Part shown: positions 12,900 through 24,704 of the stretch, piece by piece | How positions within the stretch are numbered: position 1 is the stretch's first letter | Layout of the letters: each line of letters starts with the position of its first letter | NCBI GenBank assembly: GCA_003254905.1 | Contig: QANU01085255.1 | Location: 172,505-236,504 of the forward strand | Reading direction: 5' to 3' | Length of the DNA: 64,000 bases | From: Nissolia schottii | Lineage: Eukaryota > Streptophyta > Magnoliopsida > Fabales > Fabaceae | Translations under genes and position numbers: made by a program | The notes under the pieces: generated by a model | What the model was told of the DNA's origin: nothing | The model's input: the letters and a program-made list of their open reading frames with translations, nothing else | Database searches by the model: none

Positions 12900-15368
12900 T
12901 CACTTTACCTCAGTCAATGTAGTATATCCTTGGTCCAAATGATTTTTGAGAATGTCTCTAAGGTACTCCAATTGTTGGACTGATCCTTGAAGTTCCTCCC
13001 ACTACAAGAAAGAGCACAAATATATTACCAACTTCTTCCCAGACAAACCACGATTCCTATTAATTAAATCACAAAGTCCTTAAATAATCTGGCTGAGGAT
13101 CCCTGAAATGAATAAACCTTCAAGTTCGTCCCTAAAGTTGGCAATGTCACTCAAGTTTTTTTCCCATGCTATAGAGAGTATCAAATATGTCCCCAAAATT
13201 GTCAAATGTCAACTAATTTAATTGACTTTTGGCAACCTAAGGGAAGAATTTAATACTTCTCATAGTTTGGGGAGGAACTTAATGAACGCTGTCAACCTTG
13301 GAGATGAATGTGATGATTTACTCTCCTAAAATTATGACACGAGAGAGCTTACCTCCTGATGGCACACTGATACGACTTTCCAACCAGCGGCGGTAATGTA
13401 TCGGCGTTTTAGCATTGTATGTCCCAAAGGAACACCTACACAGCAAGCGAATAGAATCAAATAAAGCAAAATAGACTAAATGAATCAGGAAGCTTACAAA
13501 TTTATTTTGTATAACGAAAGCTACGCACCAGTGTTTCTAGAGAAATGAGTTGGACCATCAATCTCCAGAGCGAGCTTCTTATCAACTACAACAGCATCCA
13601 ATGTGTACCCATCAACAACATATTCTCTGACCCATTCGAAGCCAGTGCTAACAAGAAGGCGTCCGACTTCTTTCTGAAATGATGATGTGATTTTCTGATT
13701 AAATCTCTTGGTTTTACCGGCACGAGCGACTTTGTCCTCAAGCGCACCACATAACGATAACTGAAGATGGGGGAATTCAAGCTTCAAGCACTGGTTTACA
13801 AGATGAACCTGAGTAGCAAACATGATATCCTCTCGATACAGCTCTGAAATCCTTTGCTCCTCGTAATGGCTCAGAGTCTTCCAGATATACGAGAAGAAAT
13901 TCCGATCCATTTGTCCAAAGACAGCATAGGACCAAGCTATGGATGCGAGCTGATCCCTACTTAAAGTGAGTACAGGCGAATCAAGCGACCCATTTGAAGC
14001 ACTACTCCTATCAACACTGATTTGATCATAATTATTTGAAGCCTTTTCATTATTGCGACTTCTCAATTGGCAACAATCAATGAAGACTCTGTCTAAAGCA
14101 TCAAATATAAGGTCAGCAGGCTCGTATAGAGATGCAAAAGCCCACAAGAGCTGCGCAAGTTCTTGCTCTTGGAAGGTGTGAATTATGTCTGCAGCCCTTT
14201 CCGACAATTCTGAGAAAAGATCAGGAGCCGAGTGCTGCATTGCAGCAAAAGCACCTGCAATATTTGCAACATTTTGCGAGTTGAATTCCCCAACCTTGGT
14301 CATTGCAACCTCAGCAATTCTATCCATCTCTGAAAAATAAAGCAGTTCGCCCCCAATTTTGGACAATGCCCAAGATATGTTGGAGATTCCTTGAGCAGAG
14401 CATTCGGGTAAGGCTGTCATTGCAATCCCCACAAGCATAGACATCTCTTTTTGCCGAGCAAAAGCCAGCCTCCGTGTTTTCAACATAGAATTTTTCTCCA
14501 TATTCTTAGCAATGCGATGAAGGGCAGTAGCAATGTTCAAAGGAGAGAGTGGCGAGGGGCTTAGTCCTTTCGAGACTGCAATGATTGTTTCAGAAGCCAC
14601 CTCCAATACATCCTCTGCAGTCTGTGCTTCTACAATTGCTTTGTTCAAGTTGATTTCTTTTCTATGATCAGACGGCCCATTGAATTGGGACAGCTTATTG
14701 ACAAACTCTTCCATTGTCTTCTCCCTCTTCTCTAAAAACATTCCGTTGGCAAGCATGCTCACTTTCCTCTTCAGATCACCAACGTCGCCAAGAGGTTCCG
14801 TAGCCTGCAGCAGCATCAAGTCTTCTTCTGAGCTAAAATCAAGATCATCATCTTCAATTTCCTCAACTTTCTTCACAATTTTCTTCTTGCTTTCCAAATT
14901 CTTCTTAACCTTCTTCTTTTTCTTCTTAACACTGATCAAATCCTCCATAGTGTGAGTCATGCCCCTCGCCTCAATCGACCTAAGAGCCACCTTTCTCGCC
15001 CTCATGCACCAATCCATTTCGTCGGTGTCTTCAAGCAGCTTCGATTTCTGCTCTTTCACCCTCTTCTTGGGAGCTCGGTAACCAAACGGATCCAGTTCCC
15101 CAAGGAACTCCGACTCCCAGTCCACGTTAGACTCCTCTCCTTCTCCTCTGTCATCGCCATCCACTGCAGCAATGCTGCTTGCTCCTCTAGAGGCAACAAC
15201 AGTGTCTCTACCTAACCTTGTGCAATCACCTTTCAAAATAAAGGGCTCAAGTTTCCGATTTAACTGCACAGTTCTCGTGATCACAGGGAAAGTACAACCA
15301 AGTCGTGGAGTGAAACCAAAGGGTTTTAAACAAGTCTGGTTAAGCATAGAATTCAATAACCCTTCCAT
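12900..15368 (-). CDS. RAP: RAP-domain chloroplast RNA-binding protein (RAP homologue)
   Basis: Three coding exons: 15368-13529, 13435-13353 and 13001-12900, all with GT/AG introns and a continuous frame, giving 674 aa. In Arabidopsis the homologue (about 670 aa) acts in chloroplast 16S rRNA maturation and has been linked to defence. The N-terminus looks like a transit peptide. A lysine-rich then acidic segment (about residues 150-190) follows, and then alpha-helical OPR/HPR-like repeats ([40 protein letters not shown]). The C-terminal RAP domain begins near residue 575 and contains [11 protein letters not shown] (about 599-609). It continues across both introns into [15 protein letters not shown] and [15 protein letters not shown]. 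The one-exon reading stops early in intron 1, so the splicing above is required to complete the RAP domain. The start is the first in-frame ATG. It is divergent from CPFTSY. Confidence 0.93.
13110..13325. repeat. MITE-like inverted repeat in RAP intron 2
   Basis: Intron 2 of RAP (13002-13352) is mostly one imperfect palindrome. An arm around 13115-13160 (ttcgtccctaaagttggc) is answered in inverse orientation near 13285-13320. There is no ORF. It is probably an old non-autonomous DNA element that now makes up the intron. Confidence 0.45.
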
Positions 15369-15383
15369 ACTTTTAACCGCCTC

Positions 15384-15824
15384 CTAAAAAGTGAAAACAA
15401 ACTAACCAAACAGGTTTGGGCATGCAACCCAACAAAACTTATTCTCTTTCCCAGTTCCCTACTTGTTATGAACAACAATCAATAACTCACAAAAGGGGTT
15501 CCTGCAGGAGCTTCCTACAAACATAAAAGTGCAACAACATTCAATATAATTGACATGGAAATCTCAAAGAAATAGTACAAAAAATCAGCATGCAATATAT
15601 TGAAACATTACTTGTGAGATTTTCACTTCAAAACCTCATTCACAATTTCATAAACATCCCAAAAATTCAACATGGGATAGGCCCAGAAAGCTTAAAAAAT
15701 TGATAAATAGCATTAACAACAACAACATAATAAAAAAAATCCTCAAATTGAAGAGCAGAAAGAGCCCATTTTTCTTAACTAAAAAATAAATAAAATTTAA
15801 AAAATGGAGACTTCAATAACTCAC
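15384..15824 (-). other. Intron in the 5' UTR of RAP
   Basis: The donor GATAAG|GTGAGT (at 15824-15823) and the acceptor TTTTTAG (ending at 15384) bracket 441 bp upstream of the RAP start codon. The region between is AT-rich on the minus strand and has no ORF. A leader exon of some tens of bases upstream of 15825 would then be spliced to the exon carrying the ATG. Only splice signals support this; there is no transcript evidence. Confidence 0.55.
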
Positions 15825-15869
15825 CTTATCTCGAAGAACAAACTGTGCAGTGAAGTGAAACACTAGCTC

Positions 15870-16116
15870 AGAAAGAAAGCGTTTCGCCGAGAACAAAATT
15901 GTTCAGCTAAGTGAAACGACGACGTTTTATTCTCCCCTTATTCAAAGCTCAAAACGACGTCATTTTATCCTATCATCCACCTTGAAGTGTTTCCAAAACG
16001 ACGCCGTTTCATGCCCCGCGCTGTTTTAACATCAAAACGACGTCACTTTGCTTTATCTCCTCCTCCATCTTCTTCTTTGTTCTTGTTGTTCAGTGAACAC
16101 AGTGAGAAGAAGAAAA
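15870..16116. promoter_or_regulatory. Bidirectional RAP/CPFTSY promoter with four AAACGACG elements
   Basis: Four related motifs lie on the plus strand at 15914-15928, 15951-15966, 15995-16009 and 16034-16046. All share AAACGACG followed by AC, TC or CC; two contain the bZIP-type core ACGTCA. Two are near-palindromic (AAACGACGACGTTTT; the third reads AAAACGACGCCGTTT). No convincing TATA box serves either gene. Both neighbours encode chloroplast proteins, so shared control is plausible but inferred. Confidence 0.6.
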
Positions 16117-19100
16117 ATGGCTACTTCTTCTTCTTCTTCGTTGTGTTCTTCGTTCTCTGTGATCTCGAGACCTTATTCTTCTCCTCAACCGCAATTCGTT
16201 CTCTTCAGCATCCCCCGTCGAACCGGTTCGGGGCGGTTCAGGTGCTCGGCCGGTCAGACCGGGTTCTTCACGAAGCTTGGGCGGTTGATAAAGGAGAAGG
16301 CGAAGAGCGACGTGGAGAAGATATTCTCCGGGTTCTCGAAGACGCGGAGCAACCTCGCCGTCATCGACGAGCTCCTCCTCTACTGGAACCTCTCCGACAC
16401 CGATCAAGTCCTCGACCAACTCGAAGAGGTTCCTCTTTTTTTTTTTTTTTAATTAGTCAAGAGAGCAAAAAGAATTTAGGTGTAATGTAGTGTTATATGA
16501 GAAAAAGTTAATTTTTTTTGTTTCGGTGAACATTCACTTATGAAAAATTTTAGGGGATTTGATTTGAGATTAATTTCTATGCATGCATTGATAGTGTAAA
16601 AGGTTCAATGTACCTAAAAGAATTGATAGGACAACACAAGTTGGATTACATACAGTCTTTAGTGCATAATCTCATTTGATTTTGTTGCATCTCAGTCTAA
16701 AATTTAGATAGGGCATGACACTTGTTAAGGAATCGAGAAATATAAATTTTTCATTGAAAATATAGGTTTTTTTTACACACTTCAATGCATAGAATACATT
16801 GGAAACCTTCAAAGTTTCTACTTAAGACTTATTTACAAGTGTCATTAGGGAACTTTCAGCAAAATTCATTTATATATCATTATTTCAGCTAAGTATTTTA
16901 GGCTCATCATTAGATACTAGTGTAAAGACACTTCAAACTGACTTTTCATCAAAATTAATCTCTTACTTAAATTAGCCCTCAAAAGAAATGTGTGATAATA
17001 AATTAGTCTTTGAAGTTAATTTGGTCGCTCAGTGTTAAAATAAACATTGATTTAGCCTTCTAATAATATATATTTAGACACCATGTTAATTGTTAACTTG
17101 ATAGTTACTTTATGAGGTATCAATTTGATGTGAAGAAGTTTTGAATGACTAATTTGATGTCCTTCATATTTTCTAAGGACTGATTTGAGCAGTTACTCTA
17201 AAAAAAAATAGAAAGGAAAGTTAGTTCTTTTTGTTGAAACAGATTAGGGATGAAATTCTTTACTTGTTTTCCTTTGAACTAAAATGCCGTGAAATTCGTT
17301 GATATATAAGTTTTTTGAATTTTTTTGGATTGGTTTTTGATATTTGGGTTTATGCTTTTTGTGGTCAGGCTCTTTTGGTGTCTGATTTTGGACCAAAAAT
17401 CACCATTAAGATAGTGGAGAATCTGCGGGAGGATATATTGTCAGGGAAGCTTAAATCGGGGAATGAGATTAAGGTATGAAATTCATGACAGAGAATATGG
17501 AAGAAAATCTTGGAACTTTATTCAAGGGTTTAAGGACTCAAGCTGCGGTTGATGTAGTTTACCATGTGTATAGGAGTTTATTAAATGATTTATATTTCCA
17601 AAGATGCTAGAGCGCTATAGATTTAGTTGCTTATTGATTTTAGGGTGAATAAGTGGGTCATTTACAATGATTTCTGTCAAAACTCTCTAAATACTTTTGT
17701 GACTGTATAGCATTGTTCATATAGTTTTGATTTGTTGGGTTTTTGGTGGTTAGAAAATTTTTATATCCTTATGTATGCATTATGGTTCTTGTGTCTGAAT
17801 ATATGTGGAGCTAAGTATGAAGAACTTCCCTTCCCTTGATTTATGTCACTTACTATACCAGGCAATTTCAAATTTTATGATATGGAATGTGTTATGCATG
17901 GATTTGAATTGAATGGCTTTAGGAAGCACTGAAGCAGAATGTCTTGGATTTGTTGACCACCAAGGGGAGTAAAACTGAACTTCAACTTGGATTCAGGTGT
18001 GAGAGAATTTAAAATTTTGATTTTGACTTCGTTATCAGTTGTTCCAATTCTGTGCTTTATATTGGATTTGATTTTGTTGTCTTCAGGAAGCCAGCTGTAA
18101 TCATAATAGTTGGTGTCAATGGTGGTGGGAAGACAACATCTCTCGGTAAAAAAGATAATTATGAAGTTTATCCTATCCTTTACCCTGCAATGAACAAACA
18201 TAACATGTTTATACAAGTTTCATTGTGTCTGATTAAATTTGAAAACTATTTTTTTTTATATCTCGGGCTAACTCGTGAAACAAATACTCTAAATTCTTTT
18301 AAGAGGTAATCTTTTAATGAATTCCCCGTTCCCTCCTCCAATAAGGTATGAAACCAGAAAGAAATTAAGTTTAGAAATTGAAACCATGCCAACATGATTA
18401 GCTCTTACTTGCAGGAAAGCTGGCCCATAGATTGAAGAATGAAGGGGCAAAGGTTAGATTTGGTTACCTGAGTTTTGCTTTATGGCACGAGTACTTTCTC
18501 ATTGTTTAATATATTGAAATTACCTGTCAACATTTTTTTAAAACTAAAAAGGGACCAGTTATATATGTTGACGCTGTATTTGGTGCCATTCTTACTACCG
18601 AAGTTATCAAACTCTAGAGTTTAAGTAAACTTGTGAATACTCAGTAAACTTGAGAGTTTATCGATTTTGTTAAGAGTTTACTTAAACTCGTACAGGTTTA
18701 CCAATAAAAATTTTAATTCGTTTTGTGTAGTAGAATCATAAACTCATAAGAGTCTACGAGTTAACTTGAGAGTTTAACAATCTTACTTACAGCTCTTTTA
18801 AAAGAAAACTTGAAGTCAACCCCTTTGCCTTTTACTAAAATGATTAAGCATAGACGTGGCTTATTTTTCTTTTCTTTTCTATTTTCAGAAATCATAGGTT
18901 ATATAGTAGGAGTAGAAGGATTTTGTTGTTGTCATGTTTGAGATTTAATATTCATGGCCTTTCTGCTTTCTCCTTTACCCTTCACATGTCTATGATATCT
19001 CATGCTGGTTTTCTGTTTGTATTTCTAAAAATTTCCCAGATACTGATGGCAGCTGGTGATACTTTTAGAGCAGCTGCTAGCGATCAGCTGGAAATATGGG

Positions 19101-20898
19101 CAGAAAGGACTGGTTGTGAGATTGTTGTCGCTGAATCAGAGAAAGCCAAAGCATCATCAGGTATATATGGAGTCAGATTTCACTGAATTGCTATTAGATA
19201 TTCTGCTTGTCCTTTTTGAGTTTTACAGCATCAGCAACTAGATAACTTAATCATTTCATTTTGATTTGGGTGATTTTCACTTCATTTCTTCTTCGTGTTG
19301 TATTATTATTGTAGTTGATAGTCCTACTGTATTACTATTACTTGCAGTGCTTTCACAGGCTGTGAAAAAGGGAAAAGAGCAAGGTTTTGATGTTGTATTG
19401 TGTGATACTTCTGGACGTGAGTACAGAATTTTACAGCTTGATGTTTTATATTTTAATAAATTATTTGACAGATTGTACGTAACACTGTGGTTCGCATTGT
19501 GTTGTCAGGTTTACACACTAATTACAGCCTAATGGAAGAGTTGATCTCTTGTAAAAAGGCAGTTAGTAAAGTGGTTCCTGGTGCACCTAATGTAAGCTTT
19601 ATTTTTCTGTATTATATACCTTGCCTGTTTGTTTGTATCCACTGCCAGTTTAATAGCTGATTTATTTTTTTATTCCTACAATTTTCTGAGTAGAGTAAGC
19701 TTTTACACTTCTAGGCTGACTATGATTAGCCATTATATTATATCGTAGATGGTATTCATCATCTTTGTTAATGTTTGTAGACTCCTTAGTCCTTACATCC
19801 ATATTTTGCTTTTGTCTGTTTTCATCTAGATGACTCCCCAATTTATACTGAGTCAACTAGATTGTGCTCTCTTAGCATTTTTTTTTATTCCTCAAATGAT
19901 GTGGGAAAAATGTGATTAAAAATGACATGGGTGTTGACAGTGCTCTGTCTCTTTCTTATCCGAAACGGTGTAATCTGAGGGTGCTGACAATGGTTGCAGG
20001 AGATCCTACTGGTTCTGGATGGAACTACAGGTTTGAATATGCTGCCACAAGCAAGAGAGTTCAACGATGTAAATTCTACTTCTGCATTTTAAATTTGATT
20101 TTTGTCTCATTTTGTTCAGGAAAATTGTTCATTTCTACTTAGTTGAAACCTTGCTATCACCCTTAGAATACCATGCAACATTCTGATCTTTGGGATGGGT
20201 ATTGGATGATCTTCGAAGCTAAACATCTGCATCTCAATATAATAGTTGAGACAAAAATATGAGATAACAATTCTACTATGTAGAGTTTCCTATATGGATT
20301 AGACGACGCCAATAAGCATTATATATATGGTGAAACAATTTTAAAAGGGAACTCATAACATTTAGAGGTTGATTGCTTTATTGTCTATAGTTCATCAAAC
20401 TGCAGTCCAATGAACGGTCAGTGAAATATTTTTTAGTTTTAGGGTATGGTGGACCTGAGTTTTTAACTTATGTTTTCCACTGCCATGATTATTTTAGCTA
20501 TTCCTGACTTTAAAATTTCCAAATCATAACTTAGCATTAGCTGTTATTGAAATTGTTTTGACTCTGAAGCCTCTAAACTTGGGACAGGTCGTGGGTGTTA
20601 CTGGTTTAATTTTGACCAAGCTGGACGGTTCTGCTAGAGGTGGCTGCGTGGTATTCTCTTCGCTTTATCTTAATGAGTTTTTTATATCTTTTTTTGAGCT
20701 CAATAAATCTTCATTATTTGGCATTGTTTCTTCTTCTTGGGGTATCCAAGGTAAGTATTAAAGACTTGTAATATCTGTTGGCAGGTCAGTGTGGTTGATG
20801 AGCTTGGAATCCCTGTAAAATTTGTGGGTGTTGGTGAAGGTGTAGAAGACCTTCAACCCTTTGATGCTGAGGCCTTTGTCAATGCCATTTTTATGTAA
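16117..20898 (+). CDS. CPFTSY: Chloroplast signal recognition particle receptor GTPase cpFtsY
   Basis: Eleven coding exons: 16117-16428, 17369-17473, 17923-17996, 18087-18145, 18415-18452, 19040-19160, 19348-19416, 19509-19591, 20000-20068, 20588-20650 and 20785-20898. All introns are GT/AG and the frame is continuous, 368 aa, close to the usual length of plant cpFtsY. The protein docks cpSRP at the thylakoid, where it delivers light-harvesting proteins to Alb3. Residues 1 to about 40 are a Ser-rich transit peptide. The N domain follows ([17 protein letters not shown] onward), then the NG GTPase core: P-loop GVNGGGKT (173-180), DTFRAAA (203-209), DTSGR (256-260; bacterial FtsY usually has DTAGR) and TKLDG (320-324). 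The C-terminus ends in [11 protein letters not shown] and a short tail. The start is the ATG at 16117, not an upstream frame extension that lacks transit-peptide character. Confidence 0.96.
16560..17200. repeat. Dispersed repeat sequence in CPFTSY intron 1
   Basis: Intron 1 (16429-17368) contains the dispersed ttgatagtgtaaaa motif near 16590. It is followed by phrases such as ctgatttgagcag and tagtctttgaag that are typical of old non-autonomous plant transposons. There is no ORF. Confidence 0.35.
18590..18785. repeat. Repeat in CPFTSY intron 5, related to 28470-28690
   Basis: Multiple copies and inversions of an agagtttacttaaactcg-like phrase occur here. The same phrases (gaatttacttaaactcg, agagttaactaattttc, agatcataaacttg) recur in the same order at 28470-28690 in intron 1 of the second thioesterase gene. 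Both are probably copies of one small palindromic DNA element inserted in introns. Confidence 0.5.
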
Positions 20899-22438
20899 AC
20901 CAATGTTAGGGGTATGGCTGTTTTGTTAGGTTTTCTGCCATTTCTTGCTAATTGACAACTCATCTGTGCCTGCCATTCCTTGTTTTGTATCATAGGGGTG
21001 GCTTTTCTGTTAGGTTTCATGCGTAATGTCAAAATTAAATTTTGAATATGACTACTTGATGTTAGGTTCAGTTTCTACGTTATTAAAACAACCCAAAATG
21101 GAAAATGGATTATTAGGTCTATTTGGTTTCAGTTTTCGTTCCCTAGTTTCAACCTGATTTGTAGTTCTTTACAAGTTTGTGAAGGAAACAATGAAAACAA
21201 GAAACAATATTTTGTTGTTATCATTGTTTCTTTCACAACGTCATGAAAAGTAGGAAATGAACTGAAAACAAAAACCAAATAGACTGAGTTTTTTTTGGGA
21301 TTGCTTGAAGTACTATGAATTGTAGATCCTTTCTTGCATATTTGGCTATTTCAATTTAACTGTTGTATATGTTATGGTTCAGAGTCATTTATTAGAAGAA
21401 AAGCTTGACATGGGATTTGCCAAGAGTAACACCAGGTCATAAGAAAGGTGGCATTTTGTTATGGAAGCCATTCTTGGGAGAGGCCAAGCATTGCAAAAGT
21501 GTGTGAATGATTCTGTGGTGCAGAGCTTCTGTTGCTTTTGACAAACACCAAGTGTATATAATCCTTTTGCTTGATCTGTGGCTGGCAGTTTTTGACAATG
21601 CAAATGAGAGATTGGCTTCACAATTCAGTCCTGTTTATGAACTCAAGGATTTTATGTGATGTGCAGTAAAAGATCTGTGGAAAATGTAAACAGCAAGCAT
21701 ATGCTCCATCGTGTGTCAATATCTGATTATTTCATATTTTTATTTCTTCAACTTCTCAATCAAGTTTCTTATTTCATGTTTTATTTTTAGTCTACCTATT
21801 CAAACAAGGCATTTTATTCGAGCTTTCCGCAATTATAATGTCTTGTTAGTGTTTATGTAAATTCAAATAGGGTAGGTAATAATACAATTTACAGTTCATA
21901 TAAATTGTGGCTAGATTAATCTTTACTATGTACCCAAAAAAAAAGATTAATCTTCACGTTGACGTGCTAACTGAGTAAATAACAGAGTAAAATGCTTATA
22001 CATAACAATAAAATGTCTTTTGCTTTAACCTCACTAAATAATTTAAATAATTGAAATGTGGATCGTTAAATAATCTAATGATGGATTTCACTTCGAAAGT
22101 AAAATCAGTTTAGAATGAATTTATCCTGTTCTAAACATATACATGCATGGTTACTACAAAGTACAAACTATGTCAATCTTCCTACTTCGCTGAAAATAAC
22201 ACCTTGTCATGAACTTCAGAAAGACACATATTAAAGGTTATATGACATTCTATTTTTTCGACAATATCATATTTATCGTACATAAAATTATCAACATAGG
22301 CCATGATTAACAAGGTAAAGAAGAACACTAGATATATCTGTTATTGATATATATCGACCTGATTGATTTGAAGAATTTTGTTATCACAATTCATTATATG
22401 AAGCTGCAGAACCACTAGCACCTGAAAGCTATATCTCT
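20899..22438. other. CPFTSY 3' region and intergenic spacer
   Basis: The first several hundred bases are probably the CPFTSY 3' UTR. A short imperfect direct repeat (taggggtatggctgttttgt / taggggtggcttttctgtta) occurs at about 20909 and 20994. A MITE-like palindrome occupies 21117-21285. The remainder to the thioesterase stop codon is AT-rich and holds the thioesterase 3' UTR on the opposite strand, so the two genes converge. Confidence 0.5.
21117..21285. repeat. Inverted-repeat MITE (ggtctatttggttt ends)
   Basis: The left end, ggtctatttggtttcagttt, is matched in inverse orientation at the right end (aaaaccaaatagac). The interior also pairs (aggaaacaatgaaaac with its inverse). It resembles the gtgtttggttt MITE at 49238-49427. 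A clear target duplication was not identified. Confidence 0.55.
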
Positions 22439-24704
22439 TCATAATCTGGCAACTGGCATGTTATAGAAGGTAGCATGACTAATATAGACCGAATTTCCAG
22501 TTTTCTTCGCCTTAAACTCGAGCGAAACTACGGTCAAATTCCTTCCAGACTTCACCACTGAGGCATGAGCTACCACTTCTTCCTGCATAGTCATATAGTG
22601 CAACATCAATTTATTTGAGGATTAAAGCATGAAAGGGGAAACATATATGAACATGAAAATGGTTTATTAGAATGCCAAATTCGCAACAGTGACATCGTTT
22701 AACATTTCTTACTAGCAGCAAAAACTTATGGACACGGAAGTTATAAAGTGCAAGGTGCACTTGACAGAGGTGCAAGTGGAATTCTTAGTTTGTTACCCAT
22801 GTGCTGTTTTTTGCAACCGAAATATAAACTGTTTGATTTTTTGTTGTTTTCTAATTCAATAGTTACATATAGCACACTTTACTCTCTAACATGGACATTG
22901 CACTTTATAGGGTCTTCATCCAAAATTTATATCACACACTCTGAAAAGCCTCAATATCAGGTGTTAGAGTCACCTAGCAAATTTCCCTCGAGTAATGGGA
23001 AGAAAGCTTAGTCTACAAGATGCCTTTTCGCTTTTCATTGGGGGATCATACTCTTTACTAGCAGAAACTACACACATAGATTGATTTTTCGAAACCTTAT
23101 CACTGTAGCATTCTATTAAGAGATTTCCATTGGTAGGCATATTCATCATTGCAGCATAATCAGGAGTACTAGGGAACTATGCAACTATTGTTGAATGATG
23201 CTTTAGCATCTATAATGTTTCCAAACACCTTATATAGCTTAAAGTTGAAGAGGCTTTCCTTTTAAAGTCCTCAGTTATGCCAGGATGTTTCAAATGCAAT
23301 TAAGGATAAAGCGTTACACTTTCTCCGGAAGCAAATGAAGCATTCTGAAGGTTTCAACTCCATGAAATTGATCTATCGTCTACTGATTTGAAGACAAAGT
23401 AGTAATGCAACAAACAACATAACGACGGACAGGAGCAAATTTCAATAATCAACACATAGAACTTACATTTACAGGAGTGCTAGAGAGGTAAGAAATGCTG
23501 ATTTCCCCAAGAAAAAGCTCCTTGTCCTCGGCAACTACAGTTCTAGCGCAAGCAGTAGTCAGAACCTCAATGAAGGACGCAACAGCCCCTCCATGCAGTG
23601 TTCCATAGCCATTCTGCAATTCCAATGGAGAAAATGTGGGGAAAAAAAGTTCATGCACAATCACATAACATTTTTGTACTACAATTACTAACTCAGAAAA
23701 ATCAAATCAATCCCTAAATCCTATGAAAATAGGAAAATTTCTAATATTGAAGCCAAAATTGCAGCCTTCAAATTGACTGCAATACCTAACAAGCCTCAAG
23801 TTCAACCAAACAAAAATCTTTACCACTCCCCAAATTATGCTCACTCATCATATAAACATCAGAGAAGATTCCCAACACAATCAAAGAATTCATCAGCAAT
23901 TTCACCAAACAAGACATTTCAAAGCACAGTTGATCTCGCTCCCGATTTCTGTTGGACATCAAGCGATGAGGGGGAACCCACAAAAAAGAGTTAGATGTCA
24001 CATCTTAATCCAAAACCTTAAAACAATGGGTTTATGAGTCCTCCTAAATATAAAATATATACCCTTCGCATAGTTCATCATTCATCATTCATCGCTGCAT
24101 AACTTTACCTTCACACCCTAAACAACAACATCAATTTCCGATTCATCATGAAGATTTGTCAATTACTTAACACAATCCTCTTCTTTTTTTCTCCGATCCA
24201 ATGCATAAAGATTCACAACAAAGCACATAATAGAGATTAATTTTGACGTACCGAACTGTCTAATCTAAAAGAGTTTCACAATATCACTCAATCATGTGTG
24301 TCAATCAGCATACAAAATAAAAAGTCTCACATATAAGAACACGCGATTGAGATATTGGGATGTAGGGTTCATAGCGATTAAATCCAAAATTGAAAACAAT
24401 AAGAACAGAGAATGGCATAATAGAGGAATATAAGAAAAAGAAGGGTGGGGTTTGATGTGTTGGTTACACAGAGAGGGGGTTTGGCGACGATGGTGCAAGA
24501 GATTTTCCCCCGCTGGATTCGATCGACGGTGACGAAGCTGCGAAGGAAAGTGGAGTAGAACCCACGCGCGTTGCAGTCACCGGGGACAGGAGTATCAGCG
24601 CCCATAACCCTTAAGAAGCGGAAGACCTCATCAGCGTGTTTAGGATCCGTATCCTTGGAAACCTTCAGCGACGGCGAGGCACAAGGGGAAGGTTTCGCCG
24701 CCAT
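22439..24704 (-). CDS. Hotdog-fold acyl-CoA thioesterase (ACOT13/PaaI-like), tandem copy 1
   Basis: Three exons, 24704-24468, 23613-23467 and 22582-22439, encode 175 aa with GT/AG introns in phase 0. The 4HBT/PaaI hotdog domain spans exons 2-3. The signature GTLHGGAVASFIE (83-95) corresponds to the HGG segment and active-site helix of ACOT13/THEM2. The acidic residue on that helix is Glu95, where human THEM2 has Asp. ELFLGEISISYLSSTPVN then forms strands and the substrate loop, and exon 3 adds the last two strands (LTVVSLEFKAKKTGN, VYISHATFYNM). The N-terminal 40 residues show no clear targeting signal. The physiological acyl-CoA is unknown. A tandem paralogue lies at 27095-29855 with identical exon structure. 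The start is the ATG directly before AAKPSP; an in-frame upstream ATG at 24797 gives an Arg-rich extension judged to be leader. Confidence 0.88.
23980..24095 (-). repeat. LTR-like fragment in intron 1 of thioesterase copy 1
   Basis: The phrases cacatcttaatccaaaacctt, aacaatgggtttatgag and cctcctaaatat match, in the same order and orientation, the LTR-like sequences at 40188-40365 and about 39970-40130. It is therefore a fragment of the same small retroelement family. It lies within intron 1 (23614-24467). Confidence 0.45.

Noticed and set aside
14680..15387. Three overlapping plus-strand ORFs inside the RAP gene
   Set aside because: They are antisense to RAP coding sequence, with no domain and low-complexity Ser/Phe content from the Lys/Glu codons on the other strand.
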